Source: Anaerorhabdus sp036636695 (GTDB taxonomy: Bacteria > Bacillota_I > Bacilli_A > Erysipelotrichales > Erysipelotrichaceae). From it: DNA of 64,000 nucleotides. Position 1 is the first letter of the stretch. Every line of letters starts with the position of its first letter. The stretch is taken from NCBI RefSeq assembly GCF_036636695.1, contig NZ_JAVWNW010000007.1. One strand, 5' to 3'. Made by a program: the position numbers and the translations under genes. Positions 52,567 through 60,605 of the stretch are shown piece by piece. Under the pieces are notes generated by a model. That model was not told where the DNA came from. It did no database searches and was given only the letters and a program-made list of their open reading frames with translations.

Positions 52567-52596
52567 ATTATATAACACACTAAGAAAAAATATACA
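52567..52596 (-). promoter_or_regulatory. Promoter of the PTS operon
   Basis: Minus strand: TTGTAT at about 52591-52596, 17 bases, TATATAAT. The -10 can be read as TATATA or TATAAT. Confidence 0.6.
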
Positions 52597-52599
52597 AGA

Positions 52600-52624
52600 A
52601 AAAAAAAGCAAATTATTGCTTTTT
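52600..52624 (-). terminator. Terminator after the GntR gene
   Basis: Minus strand: AAAAGCA, a 6-base loop, TGCTTTT and a T run. It overlaps the GntR stop codon and separates the regulators from the PTS promoter. Confidence 0.7.
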
Positions 52625-53332
52625 ATGTGTCATATAGCGAAATGTTGTGTATTCGGACATATAATAAGATTTTGTATATTCTACTAAATCTCTATTCATA
52701 TCATATCCAAAATATTCAACATAAAATATTTTTTTCTTCTTCTTGGTATTCATTATTTCAACATATGGATCAGGAATATCAATTACCTGCAAATCCGTTT
52801 TCAATAGAATTGGTTTATGACCATACTCTTCCATAAAATCATAGAGTGATCCTTCTCCAAAATCAAAACGTTCCGGGTTTTTAAACAAATTTTTAGGAAA
52901 TACACAAATTTGTAAAACATATGGCTTTTCATCAATCTTTGATAACCTAACTAGGCGATATATTTCTTTTGAGTTTGGAAATTGTTCTATAAAATCATCA
53001 TTTTCAACACAATCAAGCGACAGCACTATACGTGAAGATTTGAATCCACTTTGTCTTAAGCTAGCACTTAAACTAACATCTGAATCACCACCTAATTCAA
53101 TTCGTTTATCCTTACTTGGAATTGAATTTACATAAGTCCCTTTGCCTTGAACAGATATTAAATATCCTTCTTCAGTTAATTTCTTTATCGCTTTTCTTAC
53201 TGTCATTCGATTTAGACCATATCTATCTGACATCTCACGTTCAGAAATTATTTTTTGACCTATCTTATATTCACCGGTGACAATTTTATGCAATATGCTA
53301 TCCATTAACTGTACATACATTAATTTTGTCAT
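52613..53332 (-). CDS. GntR/HutC-family regulator (wHTH plus UTRA)
   Basis: About 239 aa from the ATG at 53332, which is well spaced from AGAGG; the ATG at 53341 touches it. Winged helix: KIVTGEYKIGQKIISEREMSDRYGLNRMTVRKAIKKLTEEGYL (region about 12-58) and the GKGTYV wing. UTRA ligand domain: about 85-235. It is coupled to the UTRA-only gene and lies just before the PTS operator cluster, so it should repress the PTS operon and respond to its phosphorylated sugar. Confidence 0.92.
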   Translation of the reverse strand: MTKLMYVQLMDSILHKIVTGEYKIGQKIISEREMSDRYGLNRMTVRKAIKKLTEEGYLISVQGKGTYVNSIPSKDKRIELGGDSDVSLSASLRQSGFKSSRIVLSLDCVENDDFIEQFPNSKEIYRLVRLSKIDEKPYVLQICVFPKNLFKNPERFDFGEGSLYDFMEEYGHKPILLKTDLQVIDIPDPYVEIMNTKKKKKIFYVEYFGYDMNRDLVEYTKSYYMSEYTTFRYMTHKKQ

Positions 53333-53337
53333 TTCTA

Positions 53338-53838
53338 TCATCCTCTAAATCTAAAAAAATTAGGAACCGCAATAACTTGAAAACATTCAACCGGAATATC
53401 TTCTTTACTATATGTTACTCCTTCAATTTGTAACACCTCAGAGTCATTTTTAATTTTTAGAAATTCCGCTTCTTCATCTGTCGCCTTAACAATCTTAAAT
53501 TCTTCTACTGATTTACCTATTTCAATACCAAAAACAGTTTCATATGCATTGTACATCGATTGCTGTAAATATTCACCTGTTTCAATACCTTTTACTTTTG
53601 CATAAACTATATATGCATCTTCTACTGTCTTAGGAATTCCCTCAACAATTCTTATTCGTTTATAATAAAACACTTTTGTAGCAATTGGAATTTCAAGTTT
53701 ATTCGCAATTGTTTTATTAGCTTCTATCACTTTCGATTCTATAACCTCAAAAGAAAAGCTATAACTCTTTTCCATTAATGTCTGTGATACAGAGCCATAA
53801 TTATGTAAATCACGATATATATAATCTTTTTTTCCCAT
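53338..53838 (-). CDS. UTRA-domain-only protein
   Basis: This 166-aa protein resembles the effector-binding UTRA domain of HutC-type regulators (VFYYKRIRIVEGIPKTVEDAYIV; EFLKIKNDSEVLQIEGVTYSKEDIPVECFQV). It has no DNA-binding region, and the 70 bases upstream to the fakA terminator hold none. It has its own ribosome site and promoter (TATAAT near 53868), and its stop overlaps the GntR start. It may form heterodimers with the full regulator or act as a sensor decoy. It could also be a once-complete regulator that lost its N-terminus. Confidence 0.8.
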   Translation of the reverse strand: MGKKDYIYRDLHNYGSVSQTLMEKSYSFSFEVIESKVIEANKTIANKLEIPIATKVFYYKRIRIVEGIPKTVEDAYIVYAKVKGIETGEYLQQSMYNAYETVFGIEIGKSVEEFKIVKATDEEAEFLKIKNDSEVLQIEGVTYSKEDIPVECFQVIAVPNFFRFRG

Positions 53839-53930
53839 ATCTTCGCCTTTGTACTACCTCTTTATTTTCATTATATCATAACTATAAATTAAATAAAAAT
53901 TCGAAAAAAAGTCTTAGATTTCTCTAAGAC

Positions 53931-55562
53931 TTACTCAACTCCAATAATGAAATTATATACTGGTTGATTTCCTTTTTGCGTATCAACTTCTACATCAAAT
54001 GTAGATGCAATATAGTCTTCTACTTGACTGACATCTTCATCTGTTGCATCTTCACCAACAAGTAAGGTAATGATTTCACTTTCACCATCTACCATCTTGT
54101 CTAAAAGTCTAAATGTTGCTTCTAACTTATCATGTGTTGCGACAACGATATCTTTCTCAAAGATACCCATATAATCACCTTCATTGATTGCTAGTCCTTC
54201 AAATGTTGTATCTTTGATTGCATATGTAACTTGTCCAGTTTTAACATGTGCAATCGCAGCATTCATTTCTTCTAGATTATCTTCTACCTCTACTTCAGGA
54301 TTAAACATGATACATGCTGATAATCCTTGTGGAATAGATTTTGTTGATAATACATGAATGTTATCATTTTCTAATACATCTTTTGCTTGTTGAGCAGCAA
54401 GAATAATATTTGAATTATTTGGTAATATAAATATATGTTCAGCATTGAGTTCTTTAATCGCTGCTACAAAGTCTTCTGTTGATGGGTTCATTGTTTGACC
54501 ACCAGAAATCACTTTATCAACACGGTATTCTTCAAATAAAGCTTTTAATCCATCGCCAGCAGCTACTGATATGATTGCATACTTCTTAGGTTCACTCTTT
54601 TTTGCTGGTGATTCTGTTTTACCAGCTTCTTGAGTAATTGTGTTGTGTTGCTCTTGCATATTTTCGATTTTCAATTTAACAAACTCACCATAACGTTGCG
54701 CTAAATTTAGTGCATCTCCTGGTGTTAATGTATGAACATGAACTTTTACAATTTCTTCATCTTGTACAACAACAATTGATTCACCTAATTGAGCTAATGA
54801 ATTTCTTAGTTTTTCTTCTTTAAATGTTTTCAAACTTTCATTATTTAAACGAACGATAAATTCTGTACAATATCCAAATCCTTCATTTTCAAGATCCAAT
54901 GCAGCACTTTGTGTAGTGGTTATTTCTTCACTAGCTTCAATTGGATTACCTTCTAATGCTGCTTTGAATCCTTCTAGTACAAGAAGCAATCCAGCTCCAC
55001 CACTATCAACTACCCCTACTTCTTTAAGTACAGGTAATAATTCAGGTGTCGTATCTAAAGATTTCCTAGCCTCTTCACATAACACTCCCATATATTCAAG
55101 TGGCGTACATGTCTCATGTTCGCTTACATAGATTTGAGCCATTTCACTACTTTCACGAATTACCGTAAGAATAGTTCCTTCTACAGGTCGCATTACTGCT
55201 TTGTAAGCAACACGACTACCATTCATAAATGCTTCAGCTAATTCGCTAGCATTTACTTCTTCTTTTGTATCAACACCTTGATAAAATCCTCTAAAAATTT
55301 GCGATAAAATAACACCTGAATTACCACGTGCTCCCATCAATAAACCTTTTGATAATGTTTTTGCAACTGCACTCAATTCTTCATGATTTGATTGCATTAC
55401 TTCTTTTACACCATTTGTAAATGTCATTGACATATTTGTTCCTGTATCACCATCTGGTACTGGGAATACATTCAATGCATCTATTTCTGTGTGATGATTA
55501 TTTAAGTTACAGGCTCCACTTTGAAGCATGTCCTTTAATGTTTTTCCATTAATTGTATTCAT
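53931..55562 (-). CDS. fakA: Fatty acid kinase FakA (DAK2 domain)
   Basis: FakA phosphorylates fatty acids presented by FakB and feeds phospholipid synthesis. The protein of about 543 aa opens MNTINGKTLKDMLQSGACNLNNH. The Dak nucleotide-binding motif ALNVFPVPDGDTGTNMSMTF (about 30-49) follows, then a linker, a middle region and a C-terminal DegV-like domain (about 330-543). The ATG at 55562 with GGGGG upstream is preferred over an in-frame GTG at 55574. It is paired with yloU as in Bacillus. No FakB (DegV) gene is in the window. Confidence 0.93.
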   Translation of the reverse strand: MNTINGKTLKDMLQSGACNLNNHHTEIDALNVFPVPDGDTGTNMSMTFTNGVKEVMQSNHEELSAVAKTLSKGLLMGARGNSGVILSQIFRGFYQGVDTKEEVNASELAEAFMNGSRVAYKAVMRPVEGTILTVIRESSEMAQIYVSEHETCTPLEYMGVLCEEARKSLDTTPELLPVLKEVGVVDSGGAGLLLVLEGFKAALEGNPIEASEEITTTQSAALDLENEGFGYCTEFIVRLNNESLKTFKEEKLRNSLAQLGESIVVVQDEEIVKVHVHTLTPGDALNLAQRYGEFVKLKIENMQEQHNTITQEAGKTESPAKKSEPKKYAIISVAAGDGLKALFEEYRVDKVISGGQTMNPSTEDFVAAIKELNAEHIFILPNNSNIILAAQQAKDVLENDNIHVLSTKSIPQGLSACIMFNPEVEVEDNLEEMNAAIAHVKTGQVTYAIKDTTFEGLAINEGDYMGIFEKDIVVATHDKLEATFRLLDKMVDGESEIITLLVGEDATDEDVSQVEDYIASTFDVEVDTQKGNQPVYNFIIGVE

Positions 55563-55573
55563 GCTTGCCCCCA

Positions 55574-55933
55574 CTAGCCTATTACTCGTACCCCTTGAAC
55601 ATAAACATTAACTGCACTTAACTCCAGTTGCAATGTTTTTTCAAGAACATATTTTACTTTCTTTTGAACTTCAGTTACGATTTCTGAAATTTTTATTCCA
55701 TACCCTAAGATTACATATACATCTAATTCTAATCCTTTGTCCGTCTTACGAACAACGATTCCCTTAGAAAAGTTTTCAATTTTTAACAATTCAGCCCAAC
55801 CATCTCTTAAAAATTTTTTTGATGCCATTCCAACGACTCCATAGCACTCAGTTACAACCCCACCAGTGAGGGATGCAATTGCTTCTTCCGATACATTAAT
55901 ATTTCCGAGATTAGTCACTTTTTCAATAGACAT
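55574..55933 (-). CDS. yloU: Asp23/YloU-family protein
   Basis: The 119-aa protein has the Asp23 pattern GNINVSEEAIASLTGGVVTECYGVVGM followed by the strand-rich core ending VNVYVQGVRVIG. YloU is a conserved, small protein always near fakA in Bacillota; function is unclear. It heads the pair, behind a strong promoter and a perfect ribosome site (AGGAGGAGAAACT). Confidence 0.9.
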   Translation of the reverse strand: MSIEKVTNLGNINVSEEAIASLTGGVVTECYGVVGMASKKFLRDGWAELLKIENFSKGIVVRKTDKGLELDVYVILGYGIKISEIVTEVQKKVKYVLEKTLQLELSAVNVYVQGVRVIG

Positions 55934-55957
55934 AGTTTCTCCTCCTAGCCTTTAAAT

Positions 55958-55985
55958 ATTATACCAAAAAGTATATGATTATCAA
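55958..55985 (-). promoter_or_regulatory. Promoter of yloU-fakA
   Basis: Minus strand: TTGATA (55980-55985), 16 bases, TATAAT (55958-55963). Confidence 0.8.
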
Positions 55986-56105
55986 ATTTTGTTGTCTTAT
56001 AAACGCATGTTTTCGCCAGTTTTTCACAAATTTACATAAATTTTACGCATTATTTTGACGATTTTCCATAATTAAGTTTATTTTTTTTAATCTTTTTATA
56101 TTACT

Positions 56106-56603
56106 TTAATTATCATGATTCGTCCCATCAATATTATTTTCTTGTGGTTTTTCTCTTTTTTGTGTTTCTTTGTATGCATCTTTTGTTACCGCTATAACAT
56201 ATTTTGTATCCGTTTGAGTGAATACAAATACTATTGCACTTACACTAGCCAGAATCAAAAGTACTTCAAGTCCTGATACAACAACACCTAAGGGTGTTAG
56301 TTGATTAAAGAAAGTGATAAAAAGAAAACTTGAAGTTAACAATCCAAATGAACTTAATACTAGAAAAAGAATCATTATAGATTTTATACCCACACCAATA
56401 ATACTAATTGTCGCAAATCGCAGAAATACAGAATACAACAATTTAAAATCAATTGGAGCTCCAGCTACTAAAATAAAGATACCATAGAAAACAATCATCA
56501 AACCAAATAAAGCAATCTGAATATTTTTAATAATTTTTAATCCTTGTTGAAATTGTTGATCTTCTTTTATTTCTGGTCGCACTTTCCAAACTAAGTTAAA
56601 CAT
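56106..56603 (-). CDS. Small integral membrane protein downstream of divIB
   Basis: The 165-aa product has about four hydrophobic helices (IQIALFGLMIVFYGIFILVAG; LRFATISIIGVGIKSIMILFLVL; SSFLFITFF; VVSGLEVLLILASVSAIVFVF) and a charged cytosolic tail. It lies 14 bases after divIB and is probably co-transcribed with the wall-synthesis genes. I do not recognise a family. Function may be envelope-related by context. Confidence 0.7.
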   Translation of the reverse strand: MFNLVWKVRPEIKEDQQFQQGLKIIKNIQIALFGLMIVFYGIFILVAGAPIDFKLLYSVFLRFATISIIGVGIKSIMILFLVLSSFGLLTSSFLFITFFNQLTPLGVVVSGLEVLLILASVSAIVFVFTQTDTKYVIAVTKDAYKETQKREKPQENNIDGTNHDN

Positions 56604-56617
56604 ATATCATCCTCTTT

Positions 56618-57613
56618 CTATTCTTGTTTGTTTTGATTAACAGCTTCTTCATAGTTATCTTCACCATCGATTGGAATTAAGATTTTATTTCCTTCTTTAT
56701 CTAGGACATAATTTCCTTTACCATCTGTATAATATTTCTTTTCTACTGGATCACCATATTGATTGATAACAATATTTCCTAATTCATCTACCCAATATTC
56801 TTTTTCCTCAACAATTTGATTCCATGGACAAGTTGAAGTATATGCAACTTTCAATCCATCATCAGAATAAATACATACACCTTTTTCCGTTAAATCAGAT
56901 GCGATTTGTTGGTACACATTAATCGTTTCTAACGAATAAAAACTTGCGAAAAAGTAATTTCCATCATGCATAAATATTTGAATTGTATTTTCATCATAAG
57001 ACATTGGATAGCGCGTTATCTCAGACATAATTTCAATCATATCACGATTAACATTTTGAAATCCTTTCGCAAGTCTTACAAGCAATTCATCTGTATCAAA
57101 TCCTTCTACATAAGGTACATCTGCAATAATATCTAAAAATTCACTCTTCAATTCAATTGCTTTACCACTTTTTAAAAGTAATTCCCCTTTTTCACCATAA
57201 CGATAGCCAAAAGGTTCCTCTTCTTCAATGACAATTTCAATTACTCCTTGTTCCTTATGTTTTACAGTTGCATTTTTTACCATCTCACATTTTTCAATCT
57301 CTTTTTCAATGAAATAATCAAATGTAAGATAATAACGATTTTCTAATGTTAATCCTGATAATTCTTTAATATAGTCTGTTTCTAAATAGTAATTTCCTTT
57401 AACTGATATCGCCTTTATTTTTGATGTTGGTGAATAATAGTAAACAAGTGCCACTGTAATAAGTCCTACAATCACAGCCGCAATGAAAAGAAGAGGCTTC
57501 GCTTTTCTGAAACTAAAATCAGCCTTTATCCTCTTTCTTCGATCAAAGACTTCATCTACTGCACTTTTTTGTTCTTTGACTTGTACATTTTTTTGTTTCT
57601 TTTTTAATCCCAA
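56618..57613 (-). CDS. divIB: Cell division protein DivIB/FtsQ
   Basis: This 331-aa bitopic protein of the divisome has a basic cytosolic N-terminus (about 1-38) and one transmembrane helix (LLFIAAVIVGLITVALVYYYS, about 41-61). A POTRA domain follows (IKAISVKGNYYLETDYIKELSGL, about 66-88), then the FtsQ/DivIB beta domain (to about 275). A charged tail follows. Translation probably starts at TTG (57613), 8 bases after GTGGAG, overlapping the murB stop. It is the third gene of the murG-murB-divIB run. Confidence 0.93.
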   Translation of the reverse strand: MGLKKKQKNVQVKEQKSAVDEVFDRRKRIKADFSFRKAKPLLFIAAVIVGLITVALVYYYSPTSKIKAISVKGNYYLETDYIKELSGLTLENRYYLTFDYFIEKEIEKCEMVKNATVKHKEQGVIEIVIEEEEPFGYRYGEKGELLLKSGKAIELKSEFLDIIADVPYVEGFDTDELLVRLAKGFQNVNRDMIEIMSEITRYPMSYDENTIQIFMHDGNYFFASFYSLETINVYQQIASDLTEKGVCIYSDDGLKVAYTSTCPWNQIVEEKEYWVDELGNIVINQYGDPVEKKYYTDGKGNYVLDKEGNKILIPIDGEDNYEEAVNQNKQE

Positions 57614-58503
57614 TTAAATTTCTCCACTTCCATCACTAATTCACGATTTAATTTTTCTTTTGCTTCTTTTTGAATTGCACATACTAATTCATAAAACTCT
57701 GTTGCTGAAGCGTTTTTAGCATTCACGATAAAATTTGCATGTTTATCACTCACAAATGCTCCACCATTCCATTTACCACGGTAACCCAATTCTTCAATAA
57801 TTTGCCAAGCAAATTTATCTTCTGGATTTTTAAAGATACTTCCCGCACTAGGATATTCTAATGGTTGGGTTTGTAAACGACGTTCTCGACGATTATCCAT
57901 TAACTCACGAATTTCTGTTTCATTTCCTTTTTGAAGACGTATCTTTGCTGCAATGATAATCCAATCAGGATGTTCATGAAAAATTGAATGGCGATAACTA
58001 AAGCCACATTCTTCATTACGTAACCATTCAAAAACATCATTGCGATAGATAAGAACTTCCTCAATTACATTCGCCATGTTGCTTTTGTAGGCACCTGCAT
58101 TCATATAGGTAACTCCACCTACTGAACCTGGTATACCACTCGCAAATTCTAAGCCTGTTAATCCGTGTTTCATTGCTTCATATGCAACCGTTATAATTGA
58201 TAGCCCAGCTTGCACTGTACACAAATCATCATCAAAATATAAATCATCAAAAGTACGATCTAAACGAATGACCACACCATCATACTTTGCATCTGAACAT
58301 AGAATATTACTACCTTTACCTAATACTTTATAAGGTACATTAAATTCTTTTATTGTTTTCATTGTTTCTCCAAGTTCAATAATATTACGTGGATATACAA
58401 CATATTTGACAATACCGCCAAGATGGAGTGTTGTCATCTTTGAAAAGGGAATATCACATTCCACTTCACAATATTTAATTAATTCTTCATATAATTTATC
58501 CAT
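57604..58503 (-). CDS. murB: UDP-N-acetylenolpyruvoylglucosamine reductase
   Basis: MurB reduces the enolpyruvyl group to make UDP-MurNAc, using FAD and NADPH. The 299-aa protein shows FAD-site motifs (VLGKGSNILCSD, ASGIPGSVGGVTYMNAGAY), the Tyr-lacking type II layout, and SAGSIFKNPEDKFAWQIIEELGYRG with the catalytic Ser. The ATG at 58503 is preferred over the GTG at 58512, which is inside the ribosome site; it overlaps the murG stop. Confidence 0.96.
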   Translation of the reverse strand: MDKLYEELIKYCEVECDIPFSKMTTLHLGGIVKYVVYPRNIIELGETMKTIKEFNVPYKVLGKGSNILCSDAKYDGVVIRLDRTFDDLYFDDDLCTVQAGLSIITVAYEAMKHGLTGLEFASGIPGSVGGVTYMNAGAYKSNMANVIEEVLIYRNDVFEWLRNEECGFSYRHSIFHEHPDWIIIAAKIRLQKGNETEIRELMDNRRERRLQTQPLEYPSAGSIFKNPEDKFAWQIIEELGYRGKWNGGAFVSDKHANFIVNAKNASATEFYELVCAIQKEAKEKLNRELVMEVEKFNWD

Positions 58504-59587
58504 TGTTACCACCTACTAAATCATTTATCCATTGAATAATGTCTTGACTCGCATGAGGTCGCCCCATCATTTTTGCTTGTTTTTTCATTTCTTCACGTAG
58601 TTCACTATTCGACAAAATAAAATCAATTTTATCGACAAGCGCATCTGCAGTACAATCTTTTTCCTCCAGCATTATAGCTGCTTGTTTATTTTGTAATGAT
58701 AATGCATTCTTTACTTGATGATTGTTTGGTACGTACGGACTTGGAATAATAATTGATGGAATTCCTAATGCTGTAATTTCTGCCGATGTTGTTGCACCAC
58801 CTCGAACAACAACTAAGTCAGCTAAAGCCATTGTGGCCAATCCATCAATATATGGAACGATTTTTACATTTTCGCTTTCAGTTGCGTTTTGAATAAAATC
58901 GTCATAACATTTTCTACCAGTAACAATAAGTACTTGATATGCCTTTTGATTCATCTTCTTACTTGCTTGTTTTAAAACATTATTCACTGTTTCTGAACCC
59001 AATGAACCCATTACAAGCACTACAAAAGGTTTCTCTGGATCAAATCCCAAATCTTTCATTATTTGATTATTCACTGTAATCTTCGCCGCTTCTGAAGCAC
59101 GAGGATTTCCTAGAATTCTTGTTTTATTTTTAGGGAACTGTTCCATATTTTCTTCATAACAGCCCACAATTGCATCCGCTACATTCGCAAGCATTTTATT
59201 TGCTTTACCTGCATATGAATTTTGCTCATGAATCATTGTAGGAATATGTAAAGCATGTGCCGCCAACAATACCGGGACACTAATATAATTTCCAAAGCCA
59301 ATAACAATATCTGGATTAAATTTTTTAATTATTTCCTTACATTCTTTTTCAGCTTTCTTTAATAGCCATAGAGATTTTAATTTGGAAAAAATTGAGCCAT
59401 TCATTCCAATAACATCAATTCCTTGATAAGCATATCCTGCTTGAGGAATTTCTGTAGCTTCCATTCGGTTTTTAGAGCCGATAAAGTAGAATTCATTAGC
59501 TGAGTTTTCTTCTTTTAAAGCTTTTGCTAAAGACAATGCAGGATAAATATGTCCTCCTGTACCACCTGTTGCTATAAGTACACGCAC
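58496..59587 (-). CDS. murG: UDP-GlcNAc:lipid I transferase MurG
   Basis: MurG adds GlcNAc to lipid I on the inner face of the membrane. The 363-aa GT28 enzyme begins with GTG (ribosome site GGAGGAG) and contains IATGGTGGHIYPALSLAKAL (about 5-24), the HEQNSYAGKANKMLA loop and the UDP-GlcNAc motif VVRGGATTSAEITALGIPSIIIPSPYVPNNHQ. It heads murG-murB-divIB. ftsA, ftsZ, ftsW and other mur genes are not here, so the division cluster is split. Confidence 0.96.
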   Translation of the reverse strand: MRVLIATGGTGGHIYPALSLAKALKEENSANEFYFIGSKNRMEATEIPQAGYAYQGIDVIGMNGSIFSKLKSLWLLKKAEKECKEIIKKFNPDIVIGFGNYISVPVLLAAHALHIPTMIHEQNSYAGKANKMLANVADAIVGCYEENMEQFPKNKTRILGNPRASEAAKITVNNQIMKDLGFDPEKPFVVLVMGSLGSETVNNVLKQASKKMNQKAYQVLIVTGRKCYDDFIQNATESENVKIVPYIDGLATMALADLVVVRGGATTSAEITALGIPSIIIPSPYVPNNHQVKNALSLQNKQAAIMLEEKDCTADALVDKIDFILSNSELREEMKKQAKMMGRPHASQDIIQWINDLVGGNNG

Positions 59588-59638
59588 AATACCAACTCCT
59601 CCGTGTTATTATACCATGTAACAACCCGTCAAAAAAGA

Positions 59639-59670
59639 AAAAATAGTCCTATTTTTCAGAACTATTCCCT
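59639..59670 (-). terminator. Terminator of the LexA-like/small membrane protein unit
   Basis: Minus strand: AATAGTTC and GGACTATT (one G-U pair) with a 9- to 10-base loop and a T6 tract, just past the stop at 59649. Confidence 0.7.
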
Positions 59671-59879
59671 TTTTGAATTTTGGTATAAAATGTGTTTGCT
59701 AGAACCCAAGTAATCAGTGGATTAACAATAATTAGTAATGCGACATAGACAAATGGTAAGAAAAATCCCTTTACTTGAAAGATTGTGAATATAAACGAAA
59801 GTGTCATAAATTCAACAATAAATACCATTAAATAGGTAAGAAAACATGTGAAAAAATAAATAATCTTTTCTTTCATCAA
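59649..59879 (-). CDS. Small two-helix membrane protein next to the LexA-like repressor
   Basis: This 76-aa protein has two hydrophobic segments (IIYFFTCFLTYLMVFIVEFM and FFLPFVYVALLIIVNPLITWVL) and a short charged tail. It overlaps the repressor gene by 4 bases (ATGA), so it is co-translated with it. No family is recognised. Its presence in an SOS-type cassette is noteworthy, since some SOS-induced small membrane proteins block division, but there is no direct evidence for that here. Confidence 0.7.
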   Translation of the reverse strand: MMKEKIIYFFTCFLTYLMVFIVEFMTLSFIFTIFQVKGFFLPFVYVALLIIVNPLITWVLANTFYTKIQKGNSSEK

Positions 59880-60487
59880 TACTTAATCTTATTATGAACC
59901 AATTTTCCTAGAATCTTGATTCCCTTTTCTTCAATATCCTCTTGCGTAAATATCATTGGACTATAATTTTCATTTTCTGGTTGGAGGATCATTTTATTTT
60001 CTTTAAAAAACACACGTTTAAGTGTTACTTCGTTGTTTTCAAGTAATACTACTGCAATCTCACCGTTTTCTACAGAATCTTGGCGTCTTATACATACACA
60101 ATCGCCCTCTATAATTCGTACATTCTTCATTGAATCACCAATAACATTCAAATAGAAGTATTCTTTTAATGCTTCATTTTCTGCCACATATTCATATCCT
60201 AAAATATTTTCTTCCGCAAACAAACCTAATCCCGTTTTAACAGTACCCAAAATTGGAATTGGTTTCATTTCAATAACCTCTTTAGATAAGTTTCTATTAA
60301 TCATATCTTCTAGTGGAATCGAAAAGAATGACGCAATCTTTTGAATGATTGGCATCGGTGGAATTGATGTTCCATCCTCCCATTTTTGAATCGTTGTGAA
60401 TGATTTATAGCCTAAAAAACGTGCAAGTTCATCTTGTGAAGTTTTGTTTATTTTTCGAAGCGTTCTTAAATTTTCTCTAAAGTTCAT
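59876..60487 (-). CDS. XRE-HTH plus S24 repressor (LexA/HdiR-like)
   Basis: The 203-aa protein has an N-terminal Cro/CI helix-turn-helix (LRKINKTSQDELARFLGYKSFTTIQKWE region, residues 9-36). The S24 autoprotease fold has Ser119 in IGDSMKN and Lys157 in EVTLKRV, the catalytic dyad. The usual Ala-Gly or Cys-Gly cleavage pair is not seen where expected; TVKTGLGL (82-89) offers only Thr85-Gly86. It diverges from the Y-family polymerase and should repress it until DNA damage. This architecture is also found in phage and ICE repressors. Confidence 0.9.
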   Translation of the reverse strand: MNFRENLRTLRKINKTSQDELARFLGYKSFTTIQKWEDGTSIPPMPIIQKIASFFSIPLEDMINRNLSKEVIEMKPIPILGTVKTGLGLFAEENILGYEYVAENEALKEYFYLNVIGDSMKNVRIIEGDCVCIRRQDSVENGEIAVVLLENNEVTLKRVFFKENKMILQPENENYSPMIFTQEDIEEKGIKILGKLVHNKIKY

Positions 60488-60502
60488 ATTATCACCATCT
60501 TT

Positions 60503-60531
60503 ATTTTATCTATCTTTTCTATGAAATTCAA
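60503..60531 (-). promoter_or_regulatory. Probable promoter of the repressor gene
   Basis: Minus strand: TTGAAT (60526-60531), 17 bases, TAAAAT (60503-60508). The leader would be very short, roughly 10 bases before the ATG. Confidence 0.5.
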
Positions 60532-60548
60532 TTCTTATTTGAAAAAAA

Positions 60549-60588
60549 TTCAAGTTTCACTTGAACTTGATTATTTTTCAAGTAAAAT
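60549..60588 (+). promoter_or_regulatory. SOS-type operator and promoter of the dinB cassette
   Basis: Plus strand: -35 TTGAAC (60561-60566), 16 bases, -10 TAAAAT (60583-60588). The inverted repeat TTCAAG-TTTCA-CTTGAA (60549-60565) overlaps the -35 and a second, ACTTGA-7-TCAAGT (60565-60583), spans the spacer and meets the -10. These shared half-sites are not the Bacillus LexA box (CGAAC...GTTCG). They probably bind the divergent XRE-S24 repressor. Confidence 0.7.
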
Positions 60589-60605
60589 AGAGATGGGTGA
60601 TTTCC

